Shown: positions 1-6,900 of the stretch, one piece after another
How the letters are laid out: every line of letters starts with the position of its first letter
Position numbering within the stretch: the first letter of the stretch is position 1
Source of the DNA: Chamaesiphon sp.
GTDB taxonomy: Bacteria > Cyanobacteriota > Cyanobacteriia > Cyanobacteriales > Chamaesiphonaceae
Direction: 5' to 3'
DNA length: 8,916 bases
Assembly (NCBI GenBank): GCA_026786125.1
Contig: JAJAYU010000236.1
Coordinates: forward strand, 1-8,916
Translations under genes and position numbers: made by a program
Notes under the pieces: model-generated
What the model saw: only the letters and a program-made list of their open reading frames with translations
What the model was told of the DNA's origin: nothing
Databases searched by the model: none

Positions 1-89
1 CCTAGTTAGTGTTTAACAATTGATGCTCATAGTAAACAATTTCGGGTTTTGTTTCTCTGGTTATGAGAATCTTCGCAACAATCTGTAAT

Positions 90-125
90 GTTAGGCTTTA
101 GGTCTTAGGCTTTGGGCTTTGGGGA
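90..125. repeat. Heptamer tandem repeat, left arm of inverted repeat
   Basis: Five consecutive 7-nt units start at 91: TTAGGCT, TTAGGTC, TTAGGCT, TTGGGCT and TTGGGGA. Bases 90-116 match the reverse complement of 204-230 at 26 of 27 positions. Short tandem heptamers are a known class of intergenic repeat in cyanobacteria (STRR sequences). Here they form the left arm of a stem that encloses the terminator hairpin at 152-185. Confidence 0.85.
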
Positions 126-151
126 TCGGATTAATGATCTGTTGACTCGCA

Positions 152-185
152 AAAATCCCCTGAATAAAAATATTCAGGGGATTTT
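152..185. terminator. Bidirectional intrinsic terminator after cpcG
   Basis: The arms 152-166 and 171-185 are perfectly complementary over 15 bp and enclose an AAAA loop. The core stem has CCCCTGAAT paired with ATTCAGGGG, and the outer A/T pairs give a T run on the exit side in both directions. Its position about 50 bases past the cpcG stop codon fits transcription termination of cpcG on the minus strand. It could also serve a convergent transcript entering from the left. Confidence 0.85.
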
Positions 186-203
186 ATCAGTTGTATTTAT
201 TCG

Positions 204-231
204 CCTAAAGCCTAAGACCTAAAGCCTAACC
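204..231. repeat. Heptamer tandem repeat, right arm of inverted repeat
   Basis: Four 7-nt units, CCTAAAG, CCTAAGA, CCTAAAG and CCTAACC, lie between the terminator hairpin and the cpcG stop codon. The run is the reverse complement of the array at 90-116 with one mismatch. It ends only seven bases before the cpcG stop codon, so it forms most of the immediate 3' untranslated region of cpcG. Confidence 0.85.
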
Positions 232-237
232 CCTAGA

Positions 238-984
238 TTACCGACGAGGCACTAAATTCTGATAATCAATGTTGTAAGGTGAGATCGATTGAGGTTGATT
301 GCCGATCGCGCCGAGACTTTTTGCCATTGCTTTGAATAGATCTGGAGATCCGGCTTTGGGTTGCTTGTCTTGGGGTGTGTAGCCACGGACAGCAGCTTGC
401 CAGGAAGCTTTGGGGAAGCCTAGTTTGCGACGATAGTAGGCATCGTAGCGAGGAGATTGGATGTTGAACGGCAGTTCGCTGGCACCGGAAGGGAGAACAC
501 GACGACGTTGGAAGGGGACGATACTATCGCCGAAATTTTCCAAGTATTCTTCACTATTGAGCAGGTCATTGATGAAGCCTGCACGACCTTTGGTACCGAT
601 CACGATCGACCAAGCAATTTTCTCAGCTTCGCTGTATACGTCCCGTCCTAGCACCTTCTGGATACAGTGGGTGACGAATTTATAGTTGCTATTGAGGTTG
701 TAGAAACTATTGGTAAAAGTATTGGATAAGCACAAGCCACGGATGAAGTCCCGCACGGTGATTTGACCGCTTCGCAGTTGGGATTCGAGGAATTTTTCCC
801 GATCGGATGCAAAGGCATGAAAGAATATCTGACGATAAGCTGCTTCGATCAAGTCAGAAGTCTGACCAGATGAGAGCAAGTTATCGGTGGAAAATATTCT
901 TGCTTGTTCGTCCCCAGGCACTTCATACCCTTTGACACGGGTATTTTGCGATGAGGGCGCGTATTCTAATAATGGAATAGCCAT
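238..984 (-). CDS. cpcG: Phycobilisome rod-core linker polypeptide CpcG
   Basis: The 248-residue protein attaches phycocyanin rods to the allophycocyanin core of the phycobilisome on the thylakoid surface. It opens with [20 protein letters not shown] and carries a phycobilisome linker domain (PF00427 type) over about residues 15-150. Hallmarks are [16 protein letters not shown] near 43-58, [20 protein letters not shown] at 61-80, [11 protein letters not shown] near 137-147 and VPFQRRR at 156-162. The length is normal for the family. The polar C-terminal region (about 165-248) has no hydrophobic helix, so this is the ordinary core-attached CpcG1 type and not the membrane-anchored CpcL/CpcG2 type. 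The ATG start has a weak purine-rich site (AGAGAA) ten bases upstream. No other phycobilisome gene is visible next to it, so it stands apart from a cpc operon, at least on the upstream side. A strong terminator follows at 152-185. Confidence 0.95.
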   Translation of the reverse strand: MAIPLLEYAPSSQNTRVKGYEVPGDEQARIFSTDNLLSSGQTSDLIEAAYRQIFFHAFASDREKFLESQLRSGQITVRDFIRGLCLSNTFTNSFYNLNSNYKFVTHCIQKVLGRDVYSEAEKIAWSIVIGTKGRAGFINDLLNSEEYLENFGDSIVPFQRRRVLPSGASELPFNIQSPRYDAYYRRKLGFPKASWQAAVRGYTPQDKQPKAGSPDLFKAMAKSLGAIGNQPQSISPYNIDYQNLVPRR

Positions 985-1163
985 ATATTTAAAGTTCTCT
1001 TCTTACGAAACTTTACAAATTTTTCTCATCATAGTCCCGATCTGGTATCCACTTCTGACCCCAAGCCGAAAACATTACATTCCTTAATTTTCGCTCAACC
1101 TCAAACCTGTCAACATTCTCATTGGTTCTAAATGTGCCACTTTGACTCATTTTCCCGATGGCG
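985..1163 (-). promoter_or_regulatory. Upstream region of cpcG, probable promoter
   Basis: This gap between cpcG and the heptamer array must hold the cpcG promoter unless transcription enters from further upstream. On the minus strand there is a perfect TTGACA at 1108-1113, but the sequences 16-18 bases further on (around 1085-1091) match a -10 box poorly. A TGTAAT (1074-1079) lies nearer the gene at non-standard spacing. The exact promoter is therefore not assigned. I see no gene here. Confidence 0.35.
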
Positions 1164-1227
1164 AACCATCCACCATCCACCAGTCACCATTCACCATTCA
1201 CCATTCACCAAATTACCATCCATCATC
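1164..1227. repeat. Heptamer tandem array (CACCATT type)
   Basis: Seven 7-nt units run from 1164 to 1212: AACCATC, CACCATC, CACCAGT, three CACCATT and CACCAAA. With a one-base slip, two degenerate units (TACCATC, CATCATC) continue to 1227. That extension covers the stop codon and last codons of the neighbouring minus-strand gene. The unit length equals that of the array near cpcG's 3' end, but the sequence is different. It looks like a cyanobacterial short tandem repeat and not a CRISPR, since there are no spacers. Confidence 0.85.
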
Positions 1228-1518
1228 CGCGAGCAAATCTGGTAGCCGCAATTTGGGGAACCGATAAAAGGTATCCCCATTCTCTTCAACCTCTGGAATG
1301 CCGTCTAACAATCGAATTTGTCGATCAAGAAAGGTTTTAGCTGTCTGACTACTAACTTGAGAAATTGCCCTCAACTGAATTAACGAAATACAACTATCCT
1401 GCTGGCGGAGTAATTGATAGAAAGCTGATTCTAGTCGTTTCTGTTGATTGGCTCTGGAAATAAATATTGCTATTGCTACACCGCAACCCAAGAGGATCGG
1501 TAATTCAATCAAGCCCAT
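1213..1518 (-). CDS. Small membrane-anchored winged-helix-like protein, unknown function
   Basis: I do not recognise a named family. Taken from the ATG at 1518 the protein has 101 residues. It begins with a hydrophobic helix (about residues 5-20, LPILLGCGVAIAIFI), then a basic stretch SRANQQKR, so the C-terminal part probably lies in the cytoplasm. Residues about 31-90 look like a small winged-helix fold: helix FYQLLRQQ, a helix-turn-helix-like segment ISQVSSQTAKTFLDRQIRLL, and a strand pair ending in GDTFYRFPKL. A TTG codon at 1554 would add 12 residues. I prefer the ATG because a TATACT -10-like box (1554-1559) would put the transcript start after that TTG. Neither start has a clear ribosome binding site. 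The last codons (ADDGW) and the stop run into the heptamer array. The gene is divergent from the CHAT-FHA gene, which may or may not reflect shared control. Confidence 0.65.
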   Translation of the reverse strand: MGLIELPILLGCGVAIAIFISRANQQKRLESAFYQLLRQQDSCISLIQLRAISQVSSQTAKTFLDRQIRLLDGIPEVEENGDTFYRFPKLRLPDLLADDGW

Positions 1519-1553
1519 AATGCTAAATAGTTGGAGATCGACCACATAGAGCA

Positions 1554-1559
1554 AGTATA
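1554..1559 (-). promoter_or_regulatory. Candidate -10 box for the 101-aa gene
   Basis: The minus strand reads TATACT, five of six bases of the consensus. It would start transcription about 30 bases before the ATG at 1518. No good -35 box lies at the usual distance, so this is only a candidate. Confidence 0.3.
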
Positions 1560-1646
1560 GCGACTTTGGGGCAAAATCACGGATAATGGCATTGACTAAT
1601 TCAAATTATTTCACGCTGCTCAATTCCTATTCTCTAGTGTCTCGTT

Positions 1647-3242
1647 GTGGATGAACATCCTTCTCTAAATATTGCAGTTGCACGTCTAGATGCGACTGGG
1701 CTAGACAATTATACGGTCTGGGTGGTCAAAGCACCTTATCCTGGTGGGTATGTGATTGAAAATTGTCGCTGGACGGTCGATCTTTCCCAAATTTGGCTGG
1801 GATGGCAAGAATTATTTAGTCCTGGGAGCAAGCCCTATTGTCTACCCTGCCATCAAAATTCGAGTATTCCCGATTTAGATTTAGCGGCTGTTAGTCCGGT
1901 GGAGGTACCCCACCTGAATAGTTACAGCGCGAATCTAATGCAGTATTTGGGACTAAATTTGTGGCAGTGGTTATTTTCGAGACAAGTAGGAAATGCTTTT
2001 GCCTATAGTCAAGGCATGGCAATTGGTCAAGGTAAAATGCTCCGCATCCGCCTGGAAATCCGCGATCCAGAGTGTACCTCATTGCCCTGGGAGATCGTCC
2101 AGCCACAGCTTGGTAAGCCCGCAATCTCCCTTGATCGACAGGTGTTATTTAGCCGGACAAATAGTGATGTCGATCCCTTACCCACTCAGCGATTGGATCG
2201 ATCAATCAAAATCCTCCTAGTATTGGGTCAAAATATCCCTGGTAGTCCCCAGCTCGATCTCCAGCAAGAATCAGCAACTATCGCCCAAGTCATGCAGAAT
2301 CAGATCCCTAGTCAGTTTAATCCCCCCAATCATCTCAATCCAGCCGTTTGTAATGTGGATACGTTGATTCAACCCAGTCCTGCCGAGCTGATTTCCAAGC
2401 TAGAGAGTCAGCCGTATAATCTATTTTTCTATGCTGGGCATGGGCTACCTGCGCCCGATGGGGGATTGCTCATGCTTAACGATCTAGGTGGGATTAATGG
2501 CACAGAATTGGCGCAGTTACTGGTACGGTGTCGAGTCAAATTAGCTGTATTCAATTCTTGTTGGGGCGCGCAGCCTTATTATCACCAACAGCAAGCTGTG
2601 CCCCGTAGTAGTTTAGCCGAGGTGTTGCTTCATTATGGTGTGCCAGCGGTATTGGCGATGCGAGACACAATTGCTGACAGGGAGGCTCTGAGCTTCATTC
2701 AGGCATTTACCCAGGCTCTTACCGATCGAATGAGTATCGATCAAGCTGTTGCCACTGCCAGACAACAATTACTGATTTTGTACAAGTTCAATCAACCTGC
2801 CTGGACGCTACCAATTCTCTATATGCACCCTGAGTTTGATGGTGAATTAATTCAGCCATTAACTCAAGCTGTCACCGAAATTTCCTCGATTCCCCAAGTT
2901 ATTCCCACTGCATATATTCGATCGATTGGGTTCGAGAATCAGCCTGATTGTCAGATTGCTCGAGGGTTAATGCGGGTTGGTAGATGGACTGATAATGATC
3001 TGGTAATTATTGAGCCGTGGATCTCCAAATATCATGCGGAGATTGTTTATCGATCAATCTCAAAGACAGATATTGTGAGCGGTGTTTATTATCTGCGTGA
3101 TTCATCCCGCTTTGGCAGTTATGTACTTGATGTTGATGGTAACTGGCAGAAAATTCACGCCCAAGAAGTTCCATTGCAATCGGGAATGCAAATCAAATTT
3201 GGCAGCGAACAAGGACAGATTTTAGAATTTAGGATTGATTGA
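1647..3242 (+). CDS. CHAT-domain (caspase-like) protein with C-terminal FHA domain
   Basis: The 531-residue protein joins a caspase-like cysteine protease module to a phosphopeptide-binding module. The N-terminal part (about 1-125) holds a conserved-looking segment, YTVWVVKAPYPGGYV at 22-36. The CHAT region spans about 130-400. LFFYAGHG supplies the candidate catalytic His265 and VFNSCWG the candidate Cys305, so the His/Cys pair appears intact. The FHA domain covers about 435-530: VGRWTDNDLVI (G445, R446, N450), ISKYHAEI (S460, H463) and DSSRFGSYV (485-493). It has no signal peptide or membrane segment, so it is probably cytoplasmic. The start is GTG with no clear ribosome binding site. An in-frame stop lies four codons upstream and the next in-frame ATG is near codon 97, inside the conserved N-terminus, so the GTG is the best choice. 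CHAT proteins are clan CD peptidase relatives and some are proven proteases. The substrate of this one is unknown. From memory, similar CHAT-FHA proteins occur in many cyanobacteria. Confidence 0.85.
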   Translation: MDEHPSLNIAVARLDATGLDNYTVWVVKAPYPGGYVIENCRWTVDLSQIWLGWQELFSPGSKPYCLPCHQNSSIPDLDLAAVSPVEVPHLNSYSANLMQYLGLNLWQWLFSRQVGNAFAYSQGMAIGQGKMLRIRLEIRDPECTSLPWEIVQPQLGKPAISLDRQVLFSRTNSDVDPLPTQRLDRSIKILLVLGQNIPGSPQLDLQQESATIAQVMQNQIPSQFNPPNHLNPAVCNVDTLIQPSPAELISKLESQPYNLFFYAGHGLPAPDGGLLMLNDLGGINGTELAQLLVRCRVKLAVFNSCWGAQPYYHQQQAVPRSSLAEVLLHYGVPAVLAMRDTIADREALSFIQAFTQALTDRMSIDQAVATARQQLLILYKFNQPAWTLPILYMHPEFDGELIQPLTQAVTEISSIPQVIPTAYIRSIGFENQPDCQIARGLMRVGRWTDNDLVIIEPWISKYHAEIVYRSISKTDIVSGVYYLRDSSRFGSYVLDVDGNWQKIHAQEVPLQSGMQIKFGSEQGQILEFRID

Positions 3243-3245
3243 TAA

Positions 3246-3356
3246 TTGATAGATAGGCTCTTTGATTTGCCCAGCTATGCAGGTTTTTTTCAGACTGACA
3301 GAGCAGGTCATCCCAAGGGTGTGATTGCACTAGATCCCCAACAATTAATTCGATAG
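3246..3356 (+). pseudogene. Possible gene remnant upstream of the XRE gene
   Basis: An open frame of 36 codons begins at a TTG just after the CHAT-FHA stop codon and ends 15 bases before the XRE gene. It encodes a protein-like sequence that includes SYAGFFQTDRAGHPKGVIAL. I do not recognise it. Its position directly before an antitoxin-like gene would fit the C-terminal end of a lost partner, for example a toxin. It may equally be a chance frame in intergenic DNA. Confidence 0.25.
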
Positions 3357-3360
3357 TCAC

Positions 3361-3364
3361 AGGA
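3361..3364 (+). promoter_or_regulatory. Ribosome binding site of the XRE gene
   Basis: AGGA lies seven bases before the ATG at 3372. It fixes the start of the helix-turn-helix gene and is the clearest Shine-Dalgarno-like site in the window. Confidence 0.6.
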
Positions 3365-3371
3365 ATAAATC

Positions 3372-3815
3372 ATGATTCAAAATGAACGCCAATATAAAGT
3401 CACTCAAACTAAATTAAGAGGTTTAGAAGAGGATTTAAGTCAACTTGATGTGCCAGATTCCAACTTACATCCACGTCAAATCGTAGGCAGACGCAACAGT
3501 TTGAATTTATTAATTAACGAATTGCGTCAAGAAATTTTAGAATACGAGCAACTCAAAAGCGGTCGAATCACAGAGTTTGCGTTCAATTCAATCCAAGATT
3601 TACCAATAGTGATGATTCAGGCACGGATTGCTGGAGGTCTGACTCAAAAGGATCTAGCAGAAAAAATCGGTGTTCAGGAGCAACAAATTCAACGTTATGA
3701 AGCGAATAATTATCATGCGGTTGGTTTCAATCGACTTCAGGTTATTTTGGAAGCTTTAAATGTCAATTTTGTGCAAGCTGTAGTTAAAATTAATGATGCA
3801 GAAATTGCGACTTAA
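3372..3815 (+). CDS. XRE-family helix-turn-helix protein, antitoxin-like
   Basis: The 147-residue protein has two parts. Residues 1-62 are charged and probably form a helical or coiled-coil arm (MIQNERQYKVTQTKLRGLEE, later LINELRQEILEYEQLKSG). Residues about 78-135 form a Cro/C1-type DNA-binding domain, with the helix-turn-helix at about 88-110 (GLTQKDLAEKIGVQEQQIQR). From memory, this N-terminal arm plus C-terminal XRE arrangement occurs in proteins annotated as toxin-antitoxin regulators, but no intact toxin gene lies beside it. The flanks are the CHAT-FHA gene, a 36-codon fragment and the convergent mfd gene. Its coding sequence looks more AT-rich than its neighbours, which could mean horizontal acquisition. 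It may autoregulate, may be an orphan antitoxin, or may regulate genes elsewhere. Confidence 0.8.
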   Translation: MIQNERQYKVTQTKLRGLEEDLSQLDVPDSNLHPRQIVGRRNSLNLLINELRQEILEYEQLKSGRITEFAFNSIQDLPIVMIQARIAGGLTQKDLAEKIGVQEQQIQRYEANNYHAVGFNRLQVILEALNVNFVQAVVKINDAEIAT

Positions 3816-3983
3816 ATCTCCCATTAGTGTAAATATTTATTGATCGATCACTAATCTAATGAAATAACGTCTCGATAATTTTGTTTAATGATTGTTAAAA
3901 ACGGCTTAGGAGTGGTTTGTGAGATCGTAAGTTAATCCGTCAGTACTGCCTACCCTAAGGAATATAATTACTAACCCTGAAGA
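3816..3983. other. Gap between convergent XRE gene and mfd
   Basis: The 3' ends of the plus-strand XRE gene and of minus-strand mfd face each other here, so terminators are expected. For mfd, CTTAGG (3954-3959 read on the minus strand) can pair with CCTAAG (3905-3910), followed by CCG and a five-T run. The loop is over 40 bases, so this is a weak candidate. For the XRE gene only a 7-bp stem with a long loop is seen (3823-3855). No gene is visible. Confidence 0.4.
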
Positions 3984-6900
3984 TTATTCGGCAGCACTCA
4001 TTAGTACCCCTTCCATTTTAGTCAGTGTGCTAATTAGGGTTTCTACTTGTTCATTTGGACGCAACACACCCAAGCCCCTAGCAGTGACTTTTCCCATACT
4101 ATAAACATAGCGCGATCGCATACTATCAGTTAGGTATTCTGCTAGCAAATTCCAGGCTGGTTCAGCCATTGGTGTCTCTAAAATCACATGTTGCTTACCA
4201 TCGGGACGAATTCGACTAAATCCGAGTTGTTTGGCAATTTGTTTGAGTTCGACGATCCGAAATAGTTGTTGGGCTGGTTTAGGAATTTCACCATACCGAT
4301 CGTTCCATTCTGCGGCAATATTGACTAATTCTTGTTTGGTATCGGCGGCGGCTACCGATCGATAGGCACTCATTTTTTGCTCTAAATCGGAAATATAATC
4401 AGCCGGAATCATCGCCGTAACTTTAAGGTCAATTTGAGTATCATCGACTTGAGGAATTTCCTGTCCGCGAATTTCTTTGATTGCGTCTTGGAGCATTTCC
4501 ATGTACAAGTCAAACCCGATTACATCCATCTGTCCCGATTGCTCAGCACCCAAGAGATTGCCCACGCCGCGAATCTCCATATCGCGGGTTGCTAATTGAT
4601 AACCAGAACCCAATTGAGTGAATTCCTGAATTGCTTTTAACCTTTGTCGAGCTTGTTCTGATAAACTCGATTCTTTGGGATAAAACAACCAAGCATGAGC
4701 TTGAATTCCGGCTCGCCCCACCCGTCCCCGTAGTTGATATAGTTGGGACAATCCAAACCGATGAGCATCTTCAATTAAGATTGTATTTACGCGCGGAATA
4801 TCTAAACCAGATTCAATAATAGTGGTGCAAACAAGTAAGTCCGCATCGCCATTACTAAACGTCAACATTGTCGATTCTAGTTCCGCTTCATCCATTTGCC
4901 CATGAGCGATCGCAATCCGACAGGATGGCACTACTTCAAGAATTTTTGCCGCAGTTTCTTCGATTCCATCGATACGCGGTACCACATAAAAAATCTGACC
5001 ACCCCGATCGAGTTCTTGCCGAATTGCTGTGGCGATCGCTTCTAGTTTGTATGGTGATAAATGGGTCGCAATTGGACGGCGAGAAGGTGGTGGAGTCATA
5101 ATTAAACTCATTTCTCGCACACCGGAGAGGGACATATAAAGGGTTCGCGGAATCGGTGTGGCCGATAAAGTCAGGACATCAACATCACTTTTGAGGGTCT
5201 TAATTTTTTCTTTTTGATTGACACCAAATCGCTGTTCTTCATCGATGACTAATAGGCCTAGTTCTTTGAATTTTAGCTCTTTACTCAATAATTGATGAGT
5301 ACCAATTACGATATCTAACTCGCCAGTTTTGAGCCGATGAAGAATATTTTTACGCTCCTCGGCTGTCCGAAATCGATTTAGCAATCCAACATTAACTGGA
5401 TAGGGGGCAAATCGCTCTTGGAGGGTATGATAATGCTGTTGAGTGAGGATTGTTGTGGGCGCAAGAAAGATCACCTGCTTATGAGCAGTGACGGCTTTAA
5501 ATATTGCTCGAATTGCTACTTCAGTTTTACCAAAACCGACATCACCACAGACCAACCGATCCATCGGTCGATCGCTCTCCATATCTCGCTTGACATCTTG
5601 AGTTGCCTTCAATTGATCGGGTGTCGGTTGATAACGAAATGAGTCTTCGAGTTCTTGTTGCCACGGGGCATCCGGTGGGTAAGTAAATCCCTGTTTGATC
5701 GATCGATCTGCATATAATTTCAACAGGTCAAACGCCAGCTTTTTAATTGATTTCTTGACTTTAGCTTTGGTTTTTTCCCAAGCCTGTCCCGATAGTTTAT
5801 TCAGCTCTGGTTTAGAATTTGCCCCTTGGCGAAAACGAGATAATACGCCAACCTGATCTGCTGGAACTTTCAGCGATCCATCAGCATATTGAATCGTTAA
5901 ATAATCGCGAAGCGTATCATCAGTCTGAATACTCTCAAACTTCATAAATCGACCCAAGCCATGATTCCGGTGAACAACATAATCACCTGGACGTAATTTA
6001 TTTGGATCTACTTGTTTTGATACTGCCTGACGACGCTTACGGGCATAACTAAATCTTGCTAAAGATTGCTGACCAAAAAACTCCCGATCGGTCACAAGTA
6101 CCATCCGAAATGTTGGCAGAATAAACCCTTCGAGTTCAGCTATGCCTGAATATTTAATTGCGACTGCTGTATGCTGAATTTGCAACTTATCGATCGCTGG
6201 AAAATCGCGGGGATTGGGGACAAATTGGGCGGGACAATCATGCTCCTGTAATAGTGATGCTGATCGGGATGGTTGAGCAGACACTAGCCAACTGGAATAA
6301 CTTTGTTTGTGATAACCTCTCAAGGTTTCCGCAATCTTGGCAAACTGATGGGGAATAGTCGGAATCGATCGACAGGATAAATTTAAACCCTCGCCACTCA
6401 CTGCTAATTCATCCACTCTGAGGTACTTAAATCGCTGCTCAATTTTGGCAATACTTTGACTAAACTGCTGATGCCAAATTGGAGTACCAGGAGGCAATGT
6501 TTCCCATTCTGCTTGAGTATCTTCCCACCAACGATCGTTATGCGCCTGACATCGATCAAATTCATCGATCGTCACCAAACAATTATCAGGCAAATAGTCT
6601 ATTAATGAATATCGAGCTATTGTAATATCTGCACCAAAAATCGTTGAAAAGTTTACTGGAGTCAGCACCAAACTCTCGATCTTATCTAACGAACGTTGGG
6701 TGCTTGGATCGAATTCGCGGAGCTTATCTAAGTCATCTCCAAACCATTCCAGTCTGACTGGTAGCTCCGCCGCCACCGGAAAAATATCAATAATATCCCC
6801 CCGCTGACTCCATTGTCCCTCCACTTCGACTAGGGGGACTCGATCATATCCCAACTCTACCAACTGAGTGCCAATCCGCCCCACATCGCTCTGATCTCCC

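Larger units (their letters stand above)
1..237. other. Non-coding region downstream of cpcG
   Basis: No convincing reading frame is visible here. The stretch holds two heptamer-repeat arms (90-125 and 204-231) in inverted orientation and a strong hairpin between them. It lies beyond the 3' end of cpcG. Any gene to the left of the window would be separated from cpcG by this double hairpin structure. The first 85 bases are AT-rich and show nothing I can name. Confidence 0.7.

Noticed and set aside
1164..1212. CRISPR-like array
   Set aside because: The units are 7 bases with no spacers, so this is a short tandem repeat.
1519..1554. TTG start adding 12 residues to the membrane winged-helix protein
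   Set aside because: The TTG overlaps a TATACT -10-like box, which would exclude it from the transcript, and the ATG at 1518 gives a clean N-terminal membrane helix.
1592..1597. TTGACT as the -35 box of the CHAT-FHA promoter
   Set aside because: No acceptable -10 box lies 16-18 bases downstream.
3823..3855. Terminator for the XRE gene
   Set aside because: Only ATTAGTG pairs with CACTAAT across a 19-base loop, with no T run afterwards.
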